Source of the DNA: CAYJPA01 sp964371945
GTDB taxonomy: Bacteria > Chloroflexota > Chloroflexia > Thermomicrobiales > UBA6265
Reading direction: 5' to 3'
NCBI GenBank assembly: GCA_964371945.1
Contig: CAYJPA010000008.1
Location: 23,183 to 87,182, forward strand
DNA length: 64,000 bases
Shown: in pieces, positions 18,427 to 27,253 of the stretch
Layout of the letters: each line of letters opens with the position of its first letter
Numbering within the stretch: the first letter of the stretch is position 1
Made by a program: the position numbers and the translations under genes
Notes under the pieces: model-generated
What the model saw: the letters and a program-made list of their open reading frames with translations, nothing else
What the model was told of the DNA's origin: nothing
Database searches by the model: none

Positions 18427-21273
18427 TTATGATGACGCCAGGCCCCTTGCCGGCCGTATCTCGTGGACCTGCCGTTCTTCGTCGGGGCGGAACTGCGGCA
18501 ATTGAAGGGCGGGGCAGTAGCCCATTGGTACGGGCAGCCTGAGAGTATGGTGAGCGAGCGGAGCTCGGCGTTCGAGCCAGAGCCCCAACAGCGTACCACC
18601 GCCGCCTGCGATCTCGATGGTGACTCTGTTCTGCCCGGGCGCCAGTTCGACCAGATACCAGCTGTGCGTCAGCGACGGATTCGTCCGCGGCCGCCATGTT
18701 ACCGATCCTGAAGGCTGTTGAACCCTTGACGCGGAGCCGCGCACCTCGCCGTTATCTACCTCGTGGCGCATCGTCACGTCCGGCAGATCGTCGGTTGAGA
18801 CGCGCTGCCCGCCGGCTCGCCGGTCCTCGATCATGCCGATCCAGCGCTCGAGCGTCATGCCGGTCCAGCGCTCCTGCGTCGGGACGGCCTCGAAGACCTC
18901 CTGGTCTTCGACCGGCAAGGTCTCCAGCTCGGGTTTGCCGTTTTCGACGTAGACCAGCAGGTGCTCATGCACGCCCTCACCGGCGTTCAGCGTGACGGCG
19001 ATCTCGTATCCCTGTTCGATCGGGGTCGGTCCCTGCAACTCCCATTCCGCCGGCCGACACGGGGTTCCGTCGAACGTCACCGCGTGCGTCTCCCCGCTTT
19101 CGTTCGCTCCGTCGAGACGGAGTAAGACGTCGGATGTCGTGCCGGCGCGACCCCACAGGTCGATCTCAACCTGCGCTCCGTCGGACAAGCGCACCCGAGA
19201 CCGTGCCCCCGTGATACGCGGCTCTTCCGATGCACCCGCTGGTGCGAAACGAACGACGTGCGCCTGGTGCGGCGGCAGATCGAGCCGAAGCACGTCACCC
19301 GCGTGCAAGCCGTCCGCCAGTTCCTGGCGCGTGGGATAGATCAGCGTCGCCACCAGATCGCCCGACGATCCGAACGGCCGAACCTCGTCCGTCAAGGCGA
19401 TCTCAACCGTCGTTCCACTCATCGCGTTGTTCCGGACGCAGACGATGCTCTCGGTCTCGCCGCGGTGGGCATACCCGACCGGTTCCCCAGCGCTCGGATC
19501 ACCGAGGATCATCCGTGTGTCGTAGAGTGTCCAGCGGTGCTCCTCGACCCACTTCAAGACATCGGCGTAGAAGTCGACACGGGACGGCGTCTCATCCAGC
19601 ATCCGGTGGTCAGTGCAGTTGAGGAGCGCGGCGTGGAGGTGGCCCGCCGTGGCCATGATCAGCTCGTCTTCCCACTGCTCCTTCGGCTCGTCCCCGTTGA
19701 GCGCGTGACCGGCGCTGATGAACTCGCGTCGGACCTGGAACCCCATGAACGAGTCGTTGCCCCACATGGGCAGTTTCCGGTTGCGCGTCACGTACATGTC
19801 GTAGAGCTGCTCGTCGCGAGCGGCGATCAGGTGGTCGCGGAAGCGCGGACTGCGCGTGGTCTGGCTCGCCGGCGTGTCACCGGAGACGGAGTGCATGACA
19901 TCGACGTACGGGAGCCACCACGGGCTACCCCACCAGTTGTAGGTCATCATCGAGACGATGATCTCTGGATTGATCGCCCGGATCCCGGCGAGCAGCTCGA
20001 GATGCGCTTCGATTACCGCCTCCGTGCCGAAGCGTCCAACCGGGTCACGGACCGGATCGACCAGGTGGTCGTGGCCCTCGACCCGACAGCCGAATCCGTT
20101 CCCCTGCCACATCATGTCGAAGGTGACGACACCGAGTTTGTATCGCTCGACCGCGTCCAGTACACGATCTGTGATGGCCTTCTGATACGTCGGTTCGGCC
20201 AGGCAGTAACAGCTATCTGCGGCGAAACCGAAGCCCTGTTGCTTGCCCCACTCTTTGGTGTTGGCGAATGGGAGGAAGCTGTTCGCGCAGAAGTACATCC
20301 CGTAAGGAATCCCCGCGGCCTGGCAATCCGCGGACATCCGTTCGTGGACCTCCGCTTCGGCGGCCTGCCAGAGCCCCTCGGATTCGTACCCTTCAATCCC
20401 GCTTCCGAACGTCCACGACATGCAGGAGAGATCGAACGCATCGAGCCGAGCGCCGCACTGGTCGACTAGGCGCTCCTTGAGGAACTGCAGGAACGGCTTT
20501 CCTGTCTCGTACGTCGGCGGGATCGCAAGCCAGCAGCACTCCCAGTTGACGAACCGGTACGGGTCGGCGAAGGGACGCAGACTCAGGCAATACTGGTCGA
20601 ACGCTTCGCCGACCCGGCCGGCAATCGCAGCTCCCACAACCGCGCGTTTGCTCTCCCATCGCTCCCCGGGCATCAGCTGCCGTCCCGGGTAGTGCTGTAA
20701 TTGCAACTCCCCACTCGCCGCGCGGCCACTGCGGCTGTGCGGGAATTCGAGACCCCAGAAGAAACTCTCCGTGAAGACCGGCTGCCCGACCGCCTCGTGG
20801 AACGCTTCGGAAAGGAACGGCTGGTCGATCTCGTGATCCTCGACAGCGTACGTAACCCCCTCGCCGGCGGGAGTGAACCACTCGACAGCTGCGGTATAGA
20901 GGGTGAGGGGTTTCTCACCAGTGTTGACGGCGGCAACCTGTTTATAGAGCCACGGCTTGATCGCCGACGCCCACGTGCAGACGTCGATGTCGACGGGAAG
21001 TTCGTTCGCGCGGAAGCGCAACAACGTCGCGCGCCCTCCGCTGGCGCCAGCGTACGCTTGTCGTTCGATCGCTACCAGACAGCAGTCGCTCGCTGTGATC
21101 ACGCGATCACCGATCTCCAACCGGAACTCGTGCCCGCTGCAATCGATGGCCGTGCCGGCGATCCGGTTGCGTACGACGGATCGGATTAGGCGGTCGCCGC
21201 CCGCCACATACTCCCGCTCCAGCCACCTGTTGCCGATCTCAGCCCGCACTGCCGTCGTCCCAATCGCTACCAT
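18427..21273 (-). CDS. Large glycoside hydrolase-like protein (clan GH-D / alpha-galactosidase-like, distant)
   Basis: A 948-residue cytosolic-looking protein (no signal peptide). The N-terminal ~250 residues look like a beta-sandwich (AIGTTAVRAEIGNRWLEREY). A TIM-barrel-like centre (about 250-600) holds PYGMYFCANSF, LGVVTFDMMWQGNGFGC and IIVSMMTYNWWGSPWWLPY, where VTFDMMW resembles the nucleophile strand of GH27/GH36 enzymes. A beta-rich C-terminal part follows. No family can be named with certainty; the call rests on that overall pattern. It sits in the island operon between an enolase-superfamily gene and a creatininase-family gene, 29 bases from the former, so a role in cleaving the imported glycoside is likely. 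Confidence 0.6.
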   Translation of the reverse strand: MVAIGTTAVRAEIGNRWLEREYVAGGDRLIRSVVRNRIAGTAIDCSGHEFRLEIGDRVITASDCCLVAIERQAYAGASGGRATLLRFRANELPVDIDVCTWASAIKPWLYKQVAAVNTGEKPLTLYTAAVEWFTPAGEGVTYAVEDHEIDQPFLSEAFHEAVGQPVFTESFFWGLEFPHSRSGRAASGELQLQHYPGRQLMPGERWESKRAVVGAAIAGRVGEAFDQYCLSLRPFADPYRFVNWECCWLAIPPTYETGKPFLQFLKERLVDQCGARLDAFDLSCMSWTFGSGIEGYESEGLWQAAEAEVHERMSADCQAAGIPYGMYFCANSFLPFANTKEWGKQQGFGFAADSCYCLAEPTYQKAITDRVLDAVERYKLGVVTFDMMWQGNGFGCRVEGHDHLVDPVRDPVGRFGTEAVIEAHLELLAGIRAINPEIIVSMMTYNWWGSPWWLPYVDVMHSVSGDTPASQTTRSPRFRDHLIAARDEQLYDMYVTRNRKLPMWGNDSFMGFQVRREFISAGHALNGDEPKEQWEDELIMATAGHLHAALLNCTDHRMLDETPSRVDFYADVLKWVEEHRWTLYDTRMILGDPSAGEPVGYAHRGETESIVCVRNNAMSGTTVEIALTDEVRPFGSSGDLVATLIYPTRQELADGLHAGDVLRLDLPPHQAHVVRFAPAGASEEPRITGARSRVRLSDGAQVEIDLWGRAGTTSDVLLRLDGANESGETHAVTFDGTPCRPAEWELQGPTPIEQGYEIAVTLNAGEGVHEHLLVYVENGKPELETLPVEDQEVFEAVPTQERWTGMTLERWIGMIEDRRAGGQRVSTDDLPDVTMRHEVDNGEVRGSASRVQQPSGSVTWRPRTNPSLTHSWYLVELAPGQNRVTIEIAGGGGTLLGLWLERRAPLAHHTLRLPVPMGYCPALQLPQFRPDEERQVHEIRPARGLASS

Positions 21274-21302
21274 CTACTGTGCTCCTCCTCTGGATCCTGT
21301 CG

Positions 21303-22427
21303 TCACACCACTCGCAGCCGCTCGAGAACCTCCGGGTCGATTTCGACACCGAGTCCGGGCGCGGTCGGAACCTTCACGTACCCGTTTTGCAGCGGGAATC
21401 GCTCGCACGTCAGCGACGAGTTGATCGGAGTCCTGGCCACTGCATATTCCAGGAACTGCGCCGCCGGGACGACGGCGAGAACATGGAGCGTCGCCGCTTT
21501 GATGATCCCGCTCTTCCACGCGTGCGGCATGAATCCCACGTCACGCTCGTGGGCGAGCGCGGCGATCCGTACCGCCTCGGCCAGCCCGCCGCAGCGGGTG
21601 ACGTCCGGCTGCACGATGTCGATCCGGCCCCGCTCGATCAGATCGGCAAACTCGCGATAGGTCGTCAGCTGCTCGCCGGTGGAGACCGGCACAGTCGCCG
21701 CATCCGCGAGACTGGCGTAGGCATCGAGCTCGTCCGGTAAGAGGGGCTCCTCCAGGCAGCAGACCCCGACCTCCTCACACGCCCGCGCGACCCGGAGTGC
21801 GACGCCAGCGTCGGCGCCATACCCGAGACCAGCATCGACGATGATCTCGACGTCCGGCCCAGCGGCCTCCTTCGCGGCTCGGATCAGGACGATATCGTGA
21901 TCCGGATCCTGTCCGAGAACCCCCCAACCGAGCTTCACGGCCGTGAACCCGTCGGACACGAGCTCGTCAACCCGCGCCCGTACGGCCTCGGGCGTATCGG
22001 GCATCAGCGTCGACGCGTAGGCCCTTAGGCGGTCACGTTTGGGCGTGCCAATCAGCGCGGAGACCGGTTTGCCCAGAGCTTTGCCCTTGATGTCCCAGAG
22101 CGCGATTTCGACGCCGCTGAGAGCATGGACGCCGACGCCACGGCGACCGAAGTAGATCGCCCGGCGATAGAGCTTCCTGGTCAACTCCTCGACCGGTAGC
22201 GGGTCTTCGCCAACCAGCAACGTGCCGAGCCCTGCGCCGATCGAGTGTGAATAGGGCGCCTCGATTGCCGCGCGCACCATTTCGGGCGAGGAATCGACTT
22301 CCGCGACGCCGGTGATTCCCTCGTCAGTGTGGATCAAGATAACGAGATCGTCTTGGCTCCCATCCGAGATTGATCCGTCGACACTTGGTTGGCGAAGGAC
22401 GATCGCTTCGACGTTCGTGATGCGCAT
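21303..22427 (-). CDS. Mandelate racemase / muconate lactonizing enzyme family protein (enolase superfamily)
   Basis: Probable sugar-acid dehydratase or epimerase/lactonase, 374 residues. The capping domain opens with MRITNVEAIVLRQPS. The barrel has the general-base strand FTAVKLGWGVLG, the three metal ligands in EIIVDAGLGY (Asp), CCLEEPLLPD (Glu) and PVSTGEQLT (Glu), and a late His in GFMPHAWKSG. The Lys pattern is K-x-G rather than the K-x-K of mandelate racemase, which fits acid-sugar dehydratase subgroups. ATG at 22427, 58 bases after the permease gene. It likely follows sugar oxidation in the island pathway. Confidence 0.9.
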   Translation of the reverse strand: MRITNVEAIVLRQPSVDGSISDGSQDDLVILIHTDEGITGVAEVDSSPEMVRAAIEAPYSHSIGAGLGTLLVGEDPLPVEELTRKLYRRAIYFGRRGVGVHALSGVEIALWDIKGKALGKPVSALIGTPKRDRLRAYASTLMPDTPEAVRARVDELVSDGFTAVKLGWGVLGQDPDHDIVLIRAAKEAAGPDVEIIVDAGLGYGADAGVALRVARACEEVGVCCLEEPLLPDELDAYASLADAATVPVSTGEQLTTYREFADLIERGRIDIVQPDVTRCGGLAEAVRIAALAHERDVGFMPHAWKSGIIKAATLHVLAVVPAAQFLEYAVARTPINSSLTCERFPLQNGYVKVPTAPGLGVEIDPEVLERLRVV

Positions 22428-22485
22428 TGGTGCTCCTTGGATCTCCTCGCTCTACTAAACGACTGGCGAAAGACCGGTCAACTGG

Positions 22486-23379
22486 TCATCCCTTCATTCC
22501 GCTCAACACGACGCCCTGCACGAAGAACCGCTGCAACAACACGAAAATCACGATCGTCGGGACGATGCTAATCGTGGCCGCGGTCATCACCATCGGCAGA
22601 TCGGACAGGTAGCGGCCGCTGAGCCAGGACAACCCGACCGGGAAGGTCATCAGGTCCCGATCCTGCAGAAAGACGAGCGGCCACAGCAGGTTGTTCCAGC
22701 TCGAAAGGAACGAGAAAAGGGCAACCGCCGCCATGACCGGGCCGCTCAGCGGCAGGAAGATCCCGGCGTACGCCCGCAGTGGTGTGCAGCCGTCCAGCTT
22801 GGCCGCCTCCTCGAGCTCGATTGGGATCGTCTTGTAGAACTGGCGCATGAGGAACGTTCCAAACGCCGGGCCGAACCAGGCCGGCACGAACAACGGGTAA
22901 TGCGTGTCGACCCAGCCGAGCTCGCGCATGAGCAAGAAGGTCGGGATCAGGGTCACCTGGTTCGGCACCATCAACGTGGCCAACACGATCACGAAGAGGA
23001 CGTCCCGCCCCCAGAAGCGGATCCGGGCGAACGCGTACCCTGCCAGCGAGCAGGAGACGACCGTGCCGATGACCGTCAGCGCGCTCACCTTCACACTGTT
23101 GAGCAGCATCCGGAACAGGGGAATCCGATCCCACACATCCTGGTAGTTGCTCCAGACGGCCGGGTCCGGTATCCACTGCGGCGGGAATGTGTAAGCGCTG
23201 GTCATCGTTTTGAGCGAGGTCGACGTCATGTAAAAGATCGGCGCCAACGCCGCTAGCGCTCCGGCGGTCAGCAGCAGATAGACGACGACGTTCTCAGGCG
23301 AGATCCGCGACGAGGCCCGCTTCCCGGCACGTGATCCGGTCACGGCGGTCCTCCCGGTACGTCTCTCGTCAGAGGTCAT
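22486..23379 (-). CDS. Sugar ABC transporter permease (MalG type)
   Basis: CUT1 permease, 297 residues, with a basic N-terminus (VTGSRAGKRASSR), about six membrane segments, an APIFYMTSTSLK motif and the EAA loop ELEEAAKLDGCTPLRAYAGIFLP. It overlaps the MalF-type gene by 11 bases (its start lies inside that gene), so the pair is cotranslated. Works with the island's binding protein and an ATPase encoded elsewhere. Confidence 0.92.
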   Translation of the reverse strand: MTSDERRTGRTAVTGSRAGKRASSRISPENVVVYLLLTAGALAALAPIFYMTSTSLKTMTSAYTFPPQWIPDPAVWSNYQDVWDRIPLFRMLLNSVKVSALTVIGTVVSCSLAGYAFARIRFWGRDVLFVIVLATLMVPNQVTLIPTFLLMRELGWVDTHYPLFVPAWFGPAFGTFLMRQFYKTIPIELEEAAKLDGCTPLRAYAGIFLPLSGPVMAAVALFSFLSSWNNLLWPLVFLQDRDLMTFPVGLSWLSGRYLSDLPMVMTAATISIVPTIVIFVLLQRFFVQGVVLSGMKG

Positions 23380-24322
23380 AATGAACCCACCGACGCTGCA
23401 AGCGGAGCTGGATGAGCGACAGGACCATGATGATCATGAAGAGGACATAGCCAATCGCCGACGCGCGTCCCATCGTGAAAACCCTGAACGCCTCGTCGTA
23501 GATGTAGTAAACGAGGGTGTACACGGCTCGTTCCGGTCCGCCCTCCGGCGTCAGCACATAGGTCTGCTCGAACACCTGAAACGAGTTGATCGTGGAGATG
23601 ATCAGGATGAAAAACGTGGTCGGCGTTAGCAACGGCAGCGTGATCGTTCGGAAGACCGTGAGCCTGGCGGCACCATCGACCTTCGCCGCGTCCGAGTAGT
23701 CCTTCGGGACCCCCTGCAGTCCGGCGAGCCAGATCACGATCGGATAACCGATCCCCTGCCACGCACTCACGAGCACGACCGAGGTCATCGCGTGACGTGG
23801 CGAGAGCAGCCACGGTTGTGCGTCGAACCCGACCTGTTTCAACAGCCAGTTGAGCAGACCCGTTCGGTAATCGAAGAGCACGCGCCAGACGAGCGCGACG
23901 GCGACGACCGAACAGACCGCCGGTAAGAAGAATAGTGTGCGGTAGAGCGTCTGGAACCGATGTCCCTGGTTCAGTCCGGCAGCGATCAAGAGTGAAACCG
24001 TCATCTGCAGCGGGATCACGCAGATTGTATAGATCGAGGTTGCTCGGAGCGCGGTCCAGAAATGGGTTTCGCCGGTGAGCAGGTCGCGATAGTTCGCCAA
24101 CCCAACCCACCGGGGCGAACCGACAATGTTCCACTCGGTCAGACTGATCACGAACCCTGCGGCGATCGGGCCGATGGAGAAGGCGAGGAGCCCGAATACA
24201 GTCGGAGCCACGAACAACCAGCCCCAAAAGTGGTCACTCTGAACGAGCCGCTGCCGAAACGATCGGCGGCGGAGATCGGTCATTGGCGCGGTCGTGGTCG
24301 TGGTCGTCGGGTATCCAATCAT
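23369..24322 (-). CDS. Sugar ABC transporter permease (MalF type)
   Basis: CUT1 permease, 317 residues. After a short Thr-rich start (MIGYPTTTTTTAPM) come the first membrane segment (GWLFVAPTVFGLLAFSIGP), the PRWVGLANYRDLL motif and an EAA loop KDYSDAAKVDGAARLTVFRTI. A TTG/GTG start further in is possible because the T-rich leader is odd; residue 15 (MTDLRRR) would be a more usual start. It lies 166 bases from the binding-protein gene, across a strong hairpin. Confidence 0.9.
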   Translation of the reverse strand: MIGYPTTTTTTAPMTDLRRRSFRQRLVQSDHFWGWLFVAPTVFGLLAFSIGPIAAGFVISLTEWNIVGSPRWVGLANYRDLLTGETHFWTALRATSIYTICVIPLQMTVSLLIAAGLNQGHRFQTLYRTLFFLPAVCSVVAVALVWRVLFDYRTGLLNWLLKQVGFDAQPWLLSPRHAMTSVVLVSAWQGIGYPIVIWLAGLQGVPKDYSDAAKVDGAARLTVFRTITLPLLTPTTFFILIISTINSFQVFEQTYVLTPEGGPERAVYTLVYYIYDEAFRVFTMGRASAIGYVLFMIIMVLSLIQLRLQRRWVHYDL

Positions 24323-24435
24323 CGTTCACCCGTGGTCCGAGCGGTTCTTGCGGCTCGTTCGACGCCTAGAAATCATGCACACTGGTCGAGTGGGTATACC
24401 AAAGCCGGTGCGCTTGATGGGGCAAATTCTGCTTT

Positions 24436-24478
24436 GAACGAGAGAGCCCTCCACTCCGAGTCGAGGGCTCTCTCGTTC
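24436..24478 (-). terminator. Strong intercistronic hairpin after island binding-protein gene
   Basis: A perfect 16-bp inverted repeat (24436-24451 / 24463-24478) with an 11-base loop lies ten bases beyond the binding-protein stop codon. On the transcribed (minus) strand it is followed by TTCAAAGC, not a T-run, so partial termination or protection of the upstream mRNA end is the likely role. Confidence 0.75.
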
Positions 24479-24487
24479 GACAACGCA

Positions 24488-25858
24488 TTAGGCGGTCGAG
24501 TTGATCGCCTCAGTGAGTTTGGTGTTGTACTCATCCAGCAGACCGTTCACTTCGGTGCAGAGCGTCAGCAGGTTGCGCTCGAAATCCTGGTAGACAGGAC
24601 CCCATTCGGTCCCGTTCTTGGTCGTCCCCAGGTAATACTCGTACGCCGAGCGGCCGCCCATCTCCTCGTAGGACCAGACCACGTTCGTCTCGCTGGGTCC
24701 ACGCGTGCCGCTACGCTTGGCCAGGAATTCTGGCGAGGCGCCAGCCTCCTTGAGCACCGGCCCGAGACTCCCCGCCACGTTTAACTGCGCGGTGAGATCG
24801 AACACAAGATGCTTCAGGAACGCCCATGCCTCATCCGGGTGCTGGGAATCCTTTGCGATCCCCATCGTGTCCGAGGCCGCGTAGACGTGGTAACCATCGG
24901 GGTATCCCGCCGGCCCCTGCGGCGGCGGCGCGACGTCCCAGTCGAAGTCCGCGATCTGGGTATAGAGCGAGAACTGCCACTCGCCATTGACCATGATCGC
25001 AGCCTGTTGGGAGACGAACGCATCAGTCGGCGGCGTGACGCCCGGTTCCGGCGCGATCAGCGCGTGTTGCGTGCAGGCCAGATCAGCCAGCAGCCCGTAC
25101 CCCTGCGCGGTGCCGGGATCAGTGAGCATGGCGGCGGAATAGTCCTCATTGAAGAAATGCCCGCCGAAGTTCCGCACGAACGGTTCCGTGTGTTGGCCGC
25201 CGGAGAAGAAGACGCCGTAGTGGGCCACGTCATTTGCGTCGAACCCGCTGTCGGCCGGGCTCCGGCCCTCGCCGTCACGGGTAAGGGCAATCGCGGCGGC
25301 ACTAAAATCGTCCATCGTCCACCCGTTGGCGGGGTAGGCAACGCCGTACTGGTCGAACAGCGTCTTGTTGAAGAAGACCAATCCGCCGGTCAGATAGACC
25401 GGCAAACCGAGCTGCTCTTCTTTCCCGAGCACCCGACCGAAGACCAGCGTATCGGCGATCAACGAAACATCGACGTCGCTAGCTATCCGGTCACGCAGAT
25501 CGAGCATGAGCCCCTGCGCGGCCCACGGGAAGTTGCCGTTGCTGATGACCAAATCGGGCGGGGCTTTGGCAGCGAACTGCGGCGTGAGCACGGTTTCCAA
25601 TTGCGGGTAGTCGATCAGCTCGTAGGAGACGGTGACGCCCGGGTTCTTTGCCTCGAAGTCCGCGATGATCAGTTTGAGCGCGTCTTCCCATCCAGCCCAG
25701 ACGTGGTAGGCGACCCGGATCTCGACCGGCTCCTGAGCTTGTCCGACGGACGTGGTGCCGATCAAAGCCGGCGTAGTCGCGGCGACTCCGGCCGCGGCTC
25801 CAGTCTGGATCAATCGACGACGAGAGATCTGCTTGTTCAAACGTTTGCGCGTGACCAC
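24488..25858 (-). CDS. Sugar ABC transporter substrate-binding protein (Tat leader)
   Basis: CUT1 extracellular binding protein, 456 residues. The leader has a twin-arginine motif (ISRRRLIQTG, residues 11-20), then an Ala-rich hydrophobic run ending near VGQAQEP. The mature domain is a family 1 solute-binding protein: AYHVWAGWEDALKLIIADFEAKNPGV and later LPVYLTGGLVFFNK, AAIMVNGEWQF and a DEAWAFLKHL helix. GTG start with GGAGGAAAC before it. It follows the regulator gene by 48 bases and precedes the permeases across a hairpin. The substrate is unknown but should match the enolase-superfamily, GH-like and creatininase steps downstream. Confidence 0.93.
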   Translation of the reverse strand: MVTRKRLNKQISRRRLIQTGAAAGVAATTPALIGTTSVGQAQEPVEIRVAYHVWAGWEDALKLIIADFEAKNPGVTVSYELIDYPQLETVLTPQFAAKAPPDLVISNGNFPWAAQGLMLDLRDRIASDVDVSLIADTLVFGRVLGKEEQLGLPVYLTGGLVFFNKTLFDQYGVAYPANGWTMDDFSAAAIALTRDGEGRSPADSGFDANDVAHYGVFFSGGQHTEPFVRNFGGHFFNEDYSAAMLTDPGTAQGYGLLADLACTQHALIAPEPGVTPPTDAFVSQQAAIMVNGEWQFSLYTQIADFDWDVAPPPQGPAGYPDGYHVYAASDTMGIAKDSQHPDEAWAFLKHLVFDLTAQLNVAGSLGPVLKEAGASPEFLAKRSGTRGPSETNVVWSYEEMGGRSAYEYYLGTTKNGTEWGPVYQDFERNLLTLCTEVNGLLDEYNTKLTEAINSTA

Positions 25859-25906
25859 GGCGTTTCCTCCTCAACTGAATTGGAATCCCACGAACCGGCC
25901 ATCGAG

Positions 25907-26686
25907 TTATTCGGCGCCGGCGACCGACGAACCGCTGGTGAGATACCCGGCCTCCTCCCACTCCCGGTAACTGCGAATCAGGTGGTCGCTCATGTGTCCG
26001 CGCGCCGCATCGGCGTCGCGGGCACGGACCGCGTCGAGGATGGCGTGATGCTCGCGGATGGCCGCTTCCCGCGATCCCTCGAGCACGGTGCCGAGGAACA
26101 TCCCTTCCATTAGAAGCGGGCGCAAGCTACTGAGCAGCATGGCCAGCACCGTATTGCCGGCGGCCTGGCTCAGGATCTCGTGGAAGGCGACGTCGGTTTC
26201 GACCAATTCGAGGGGGCCCGAGGAGCGACGTTGCCGCTCGAGCGCGTCGGCCAGCGCCTCTACCGCCTCCGGGGCCGCGCGCTGGGCAGCCATGCCGGCG
26301 TTGTGGATCTCTACGAGGCGGCGCGTCTCCATCAGCTCCGGAAGCGAGATCACCTCGCGCCGCAACATGTGGCCCAGTACGTCGGCAACTGCGGCTTTGC
26401 CGCCGTCGCTCACATAAATCCCACTGCCGGTGCGGGCCCTGACGAGACCGCGTTGTTCGAGCGCCCCCACGGCATCGCGCACCACCGACCGACTGACGCC
26501 GAACGAGCTCGCGAGCTCCCGCTCCGACGGGAGCCGGTCCCCGGGATTCAAACCGCGCTCGACGACCAAGTGCTCGATTTGCTGGGCGAGCCAACTGCTG
26601 AGCAAGCCAGTGCCGGAGGGAGGCCCCACTTCGAGGCGACCCGCCCATGCGGCGTCGGGCATTCCGTTCGCGGTCGGCTTGGACAT
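25907..26686 (-). CDS. FadR/GntR family transcriptional regulator
   Basis: A 259-residue GntR regulator of the FadR (FCD) subfamily. The winged helix (residues ~30-95) shows IEHLVVERGLNPGDRLPSERELASSFGVSRSVVRDAVGALEQRGLV, and the wing RTGSGIYVSDGG. The C-terminal FCD ligand-binding domain has the metal-type His residues in VAFHEILSQAAGN and IREHHAILDAV. It is the first gene of the island operon, and an ATTGGTATGACCAAT operator overlaps its own promoter, so it probably represses itself and the whole operon until an acid-type inducer binds. Confidence 0.92.
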   Translation of the reverse strand: MSKPTANGMPDAAWAGRLEVGPPSGTGLLSSWLAQQIEHLVVERGLNPGDRLPSERELASSFGVSRSVVRDAVGALEQRGLVRARTGSGIYVSDGGKAAVADVLGHMLRREVISLPELMETRRLVEIHNAGMAAQRAAPEAVEALADALERQRRSSGPLELVETDVAFHEILSQAAGNTVLAMLLSSLRPLLMEGMFLGTVLEGSREAAIREHHAILDAVRARDADAARGHMSDHLIRSYREWEEAGYLTSGSSVAGAE

Positions 26687-26714
26687 CTTGTCGATCCAGA
26701 TAACATTGGTCTTA

Positions 26715-26729
26715 TTGGTATGACCAATA
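26715..26729. promoter_or_regulatory. GntR/FadR-type operator
   Basis: ATTGGT-ATG-ACCAAT is a perfect inverted repeat matching the TGGTNNNACCA consensus of FadR-type regulators. It is 29 bases upstream of the regulator's start and overlaps the -10 hexamer of the promoter on the minus strand, an arrangement that favours repression. Confidence 0.75.
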
Positions 26730-26755
26730 CTACCACTTTTGATGCATCTGTCAAG
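26728..26755 (-). promoter_or_regulatory. Promoter of the island operon
   Basis: On the minus strand TTGACA (26750-26755) and TAGTAT (26728-26733) are separated by 16 bases, a good sigma-70-type promoter. It lies about 45 bases upstream of the regulator start and overlaps the GntR operator by two bases. Confidence 0.65.
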
Positions 26756-27105
26756 GATCCAATGTCGGTGTTCTGTGATTCTGTCGCGTCATGAAGACCT
26801 CGAGCGAGACGTTGACAGTTCGAGAACAAGAACGGCTGAGTGTGTTGAATGCAGTTATTGGAGGTGGGTCACAGTGATGGCGGCGGATGTTCTTGAGTTC
26901 TCTGAGCGGCGAGTGCAGCGGCAGGGGGTCAACCCTGTGTAGTAATGCGACCAGAAGGAGAGGGCCGAAACGTATTCCTATATGCATCGGCTTGCGGATA
27001 AAGGGGATTGTCCGATCTTGAATCGTTATCGTTGCTCGCGAGTGAAGGGCCTGTCTATCGAGGCCCGATGCCGACCCGCGAGATTAGCTTTAGGTTTGGG
27101 CCGAG
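26756..27105. other. Gap between island promoter and right repeat
   Basis: About 350 bases with no supported gene. A short open frame (27008-27253) exists only because it runs into the repeated oxidase tail. The region is the right-hand edge of the island. Confidence 0.4.
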
Positions 27106-27253
27106 ACCCCACTGGGGCAAGCTCTTCCTCGCCACCGCCCGTGACCTCGAACCGCGCTACGAGCGCCTGCCGGACTTCCGCCGCCTGGCCGAACGACTCG
27201 ATTCCCGGCGAGTCTTCCGCAACGCATTTCTCGAGCGCCACATATTCGGTTGA
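27106..27253 (+). pseudogene. Orphan 3' end of the FAD oxidase gene (right 136-bp repeat, attR-like)
   Basis: Bases 27106-27241 are identical to 16604-16739 inside the oxidase gene. The reading frame PHWGKLFLATARDLE and a final ERHIFG plus stop continue to 27253, with one residue (I for V) differing right after the repeat ends. No promoter, start or flavin domain is attached. It is the leftover gene end on the far side of an inserted 10.5-kb segment. Confidence 0.85.

Noticed and set aside
19258..20469. 403-codon plus-strand open frame inside the large GH-like gene
   Set aside because: Antisense shadow; composition is repetitive Arg/Asp/Val with no domain pattern, while the minus frame has clear protein features.
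25838..25847. CAAACGTTTG palindrome like a LacI operator
   Set aside because: It lies inside the first codons of the binding-protein gene (encoding KRL) and the operon has its own GntR operator; kept only as a side note.
24809..26113. 434-codon plus-strand open frame over the binding-protein and regulator genes
   Set aside because: Shadow frame spanning two different minus-strand genes; no domain pattern.
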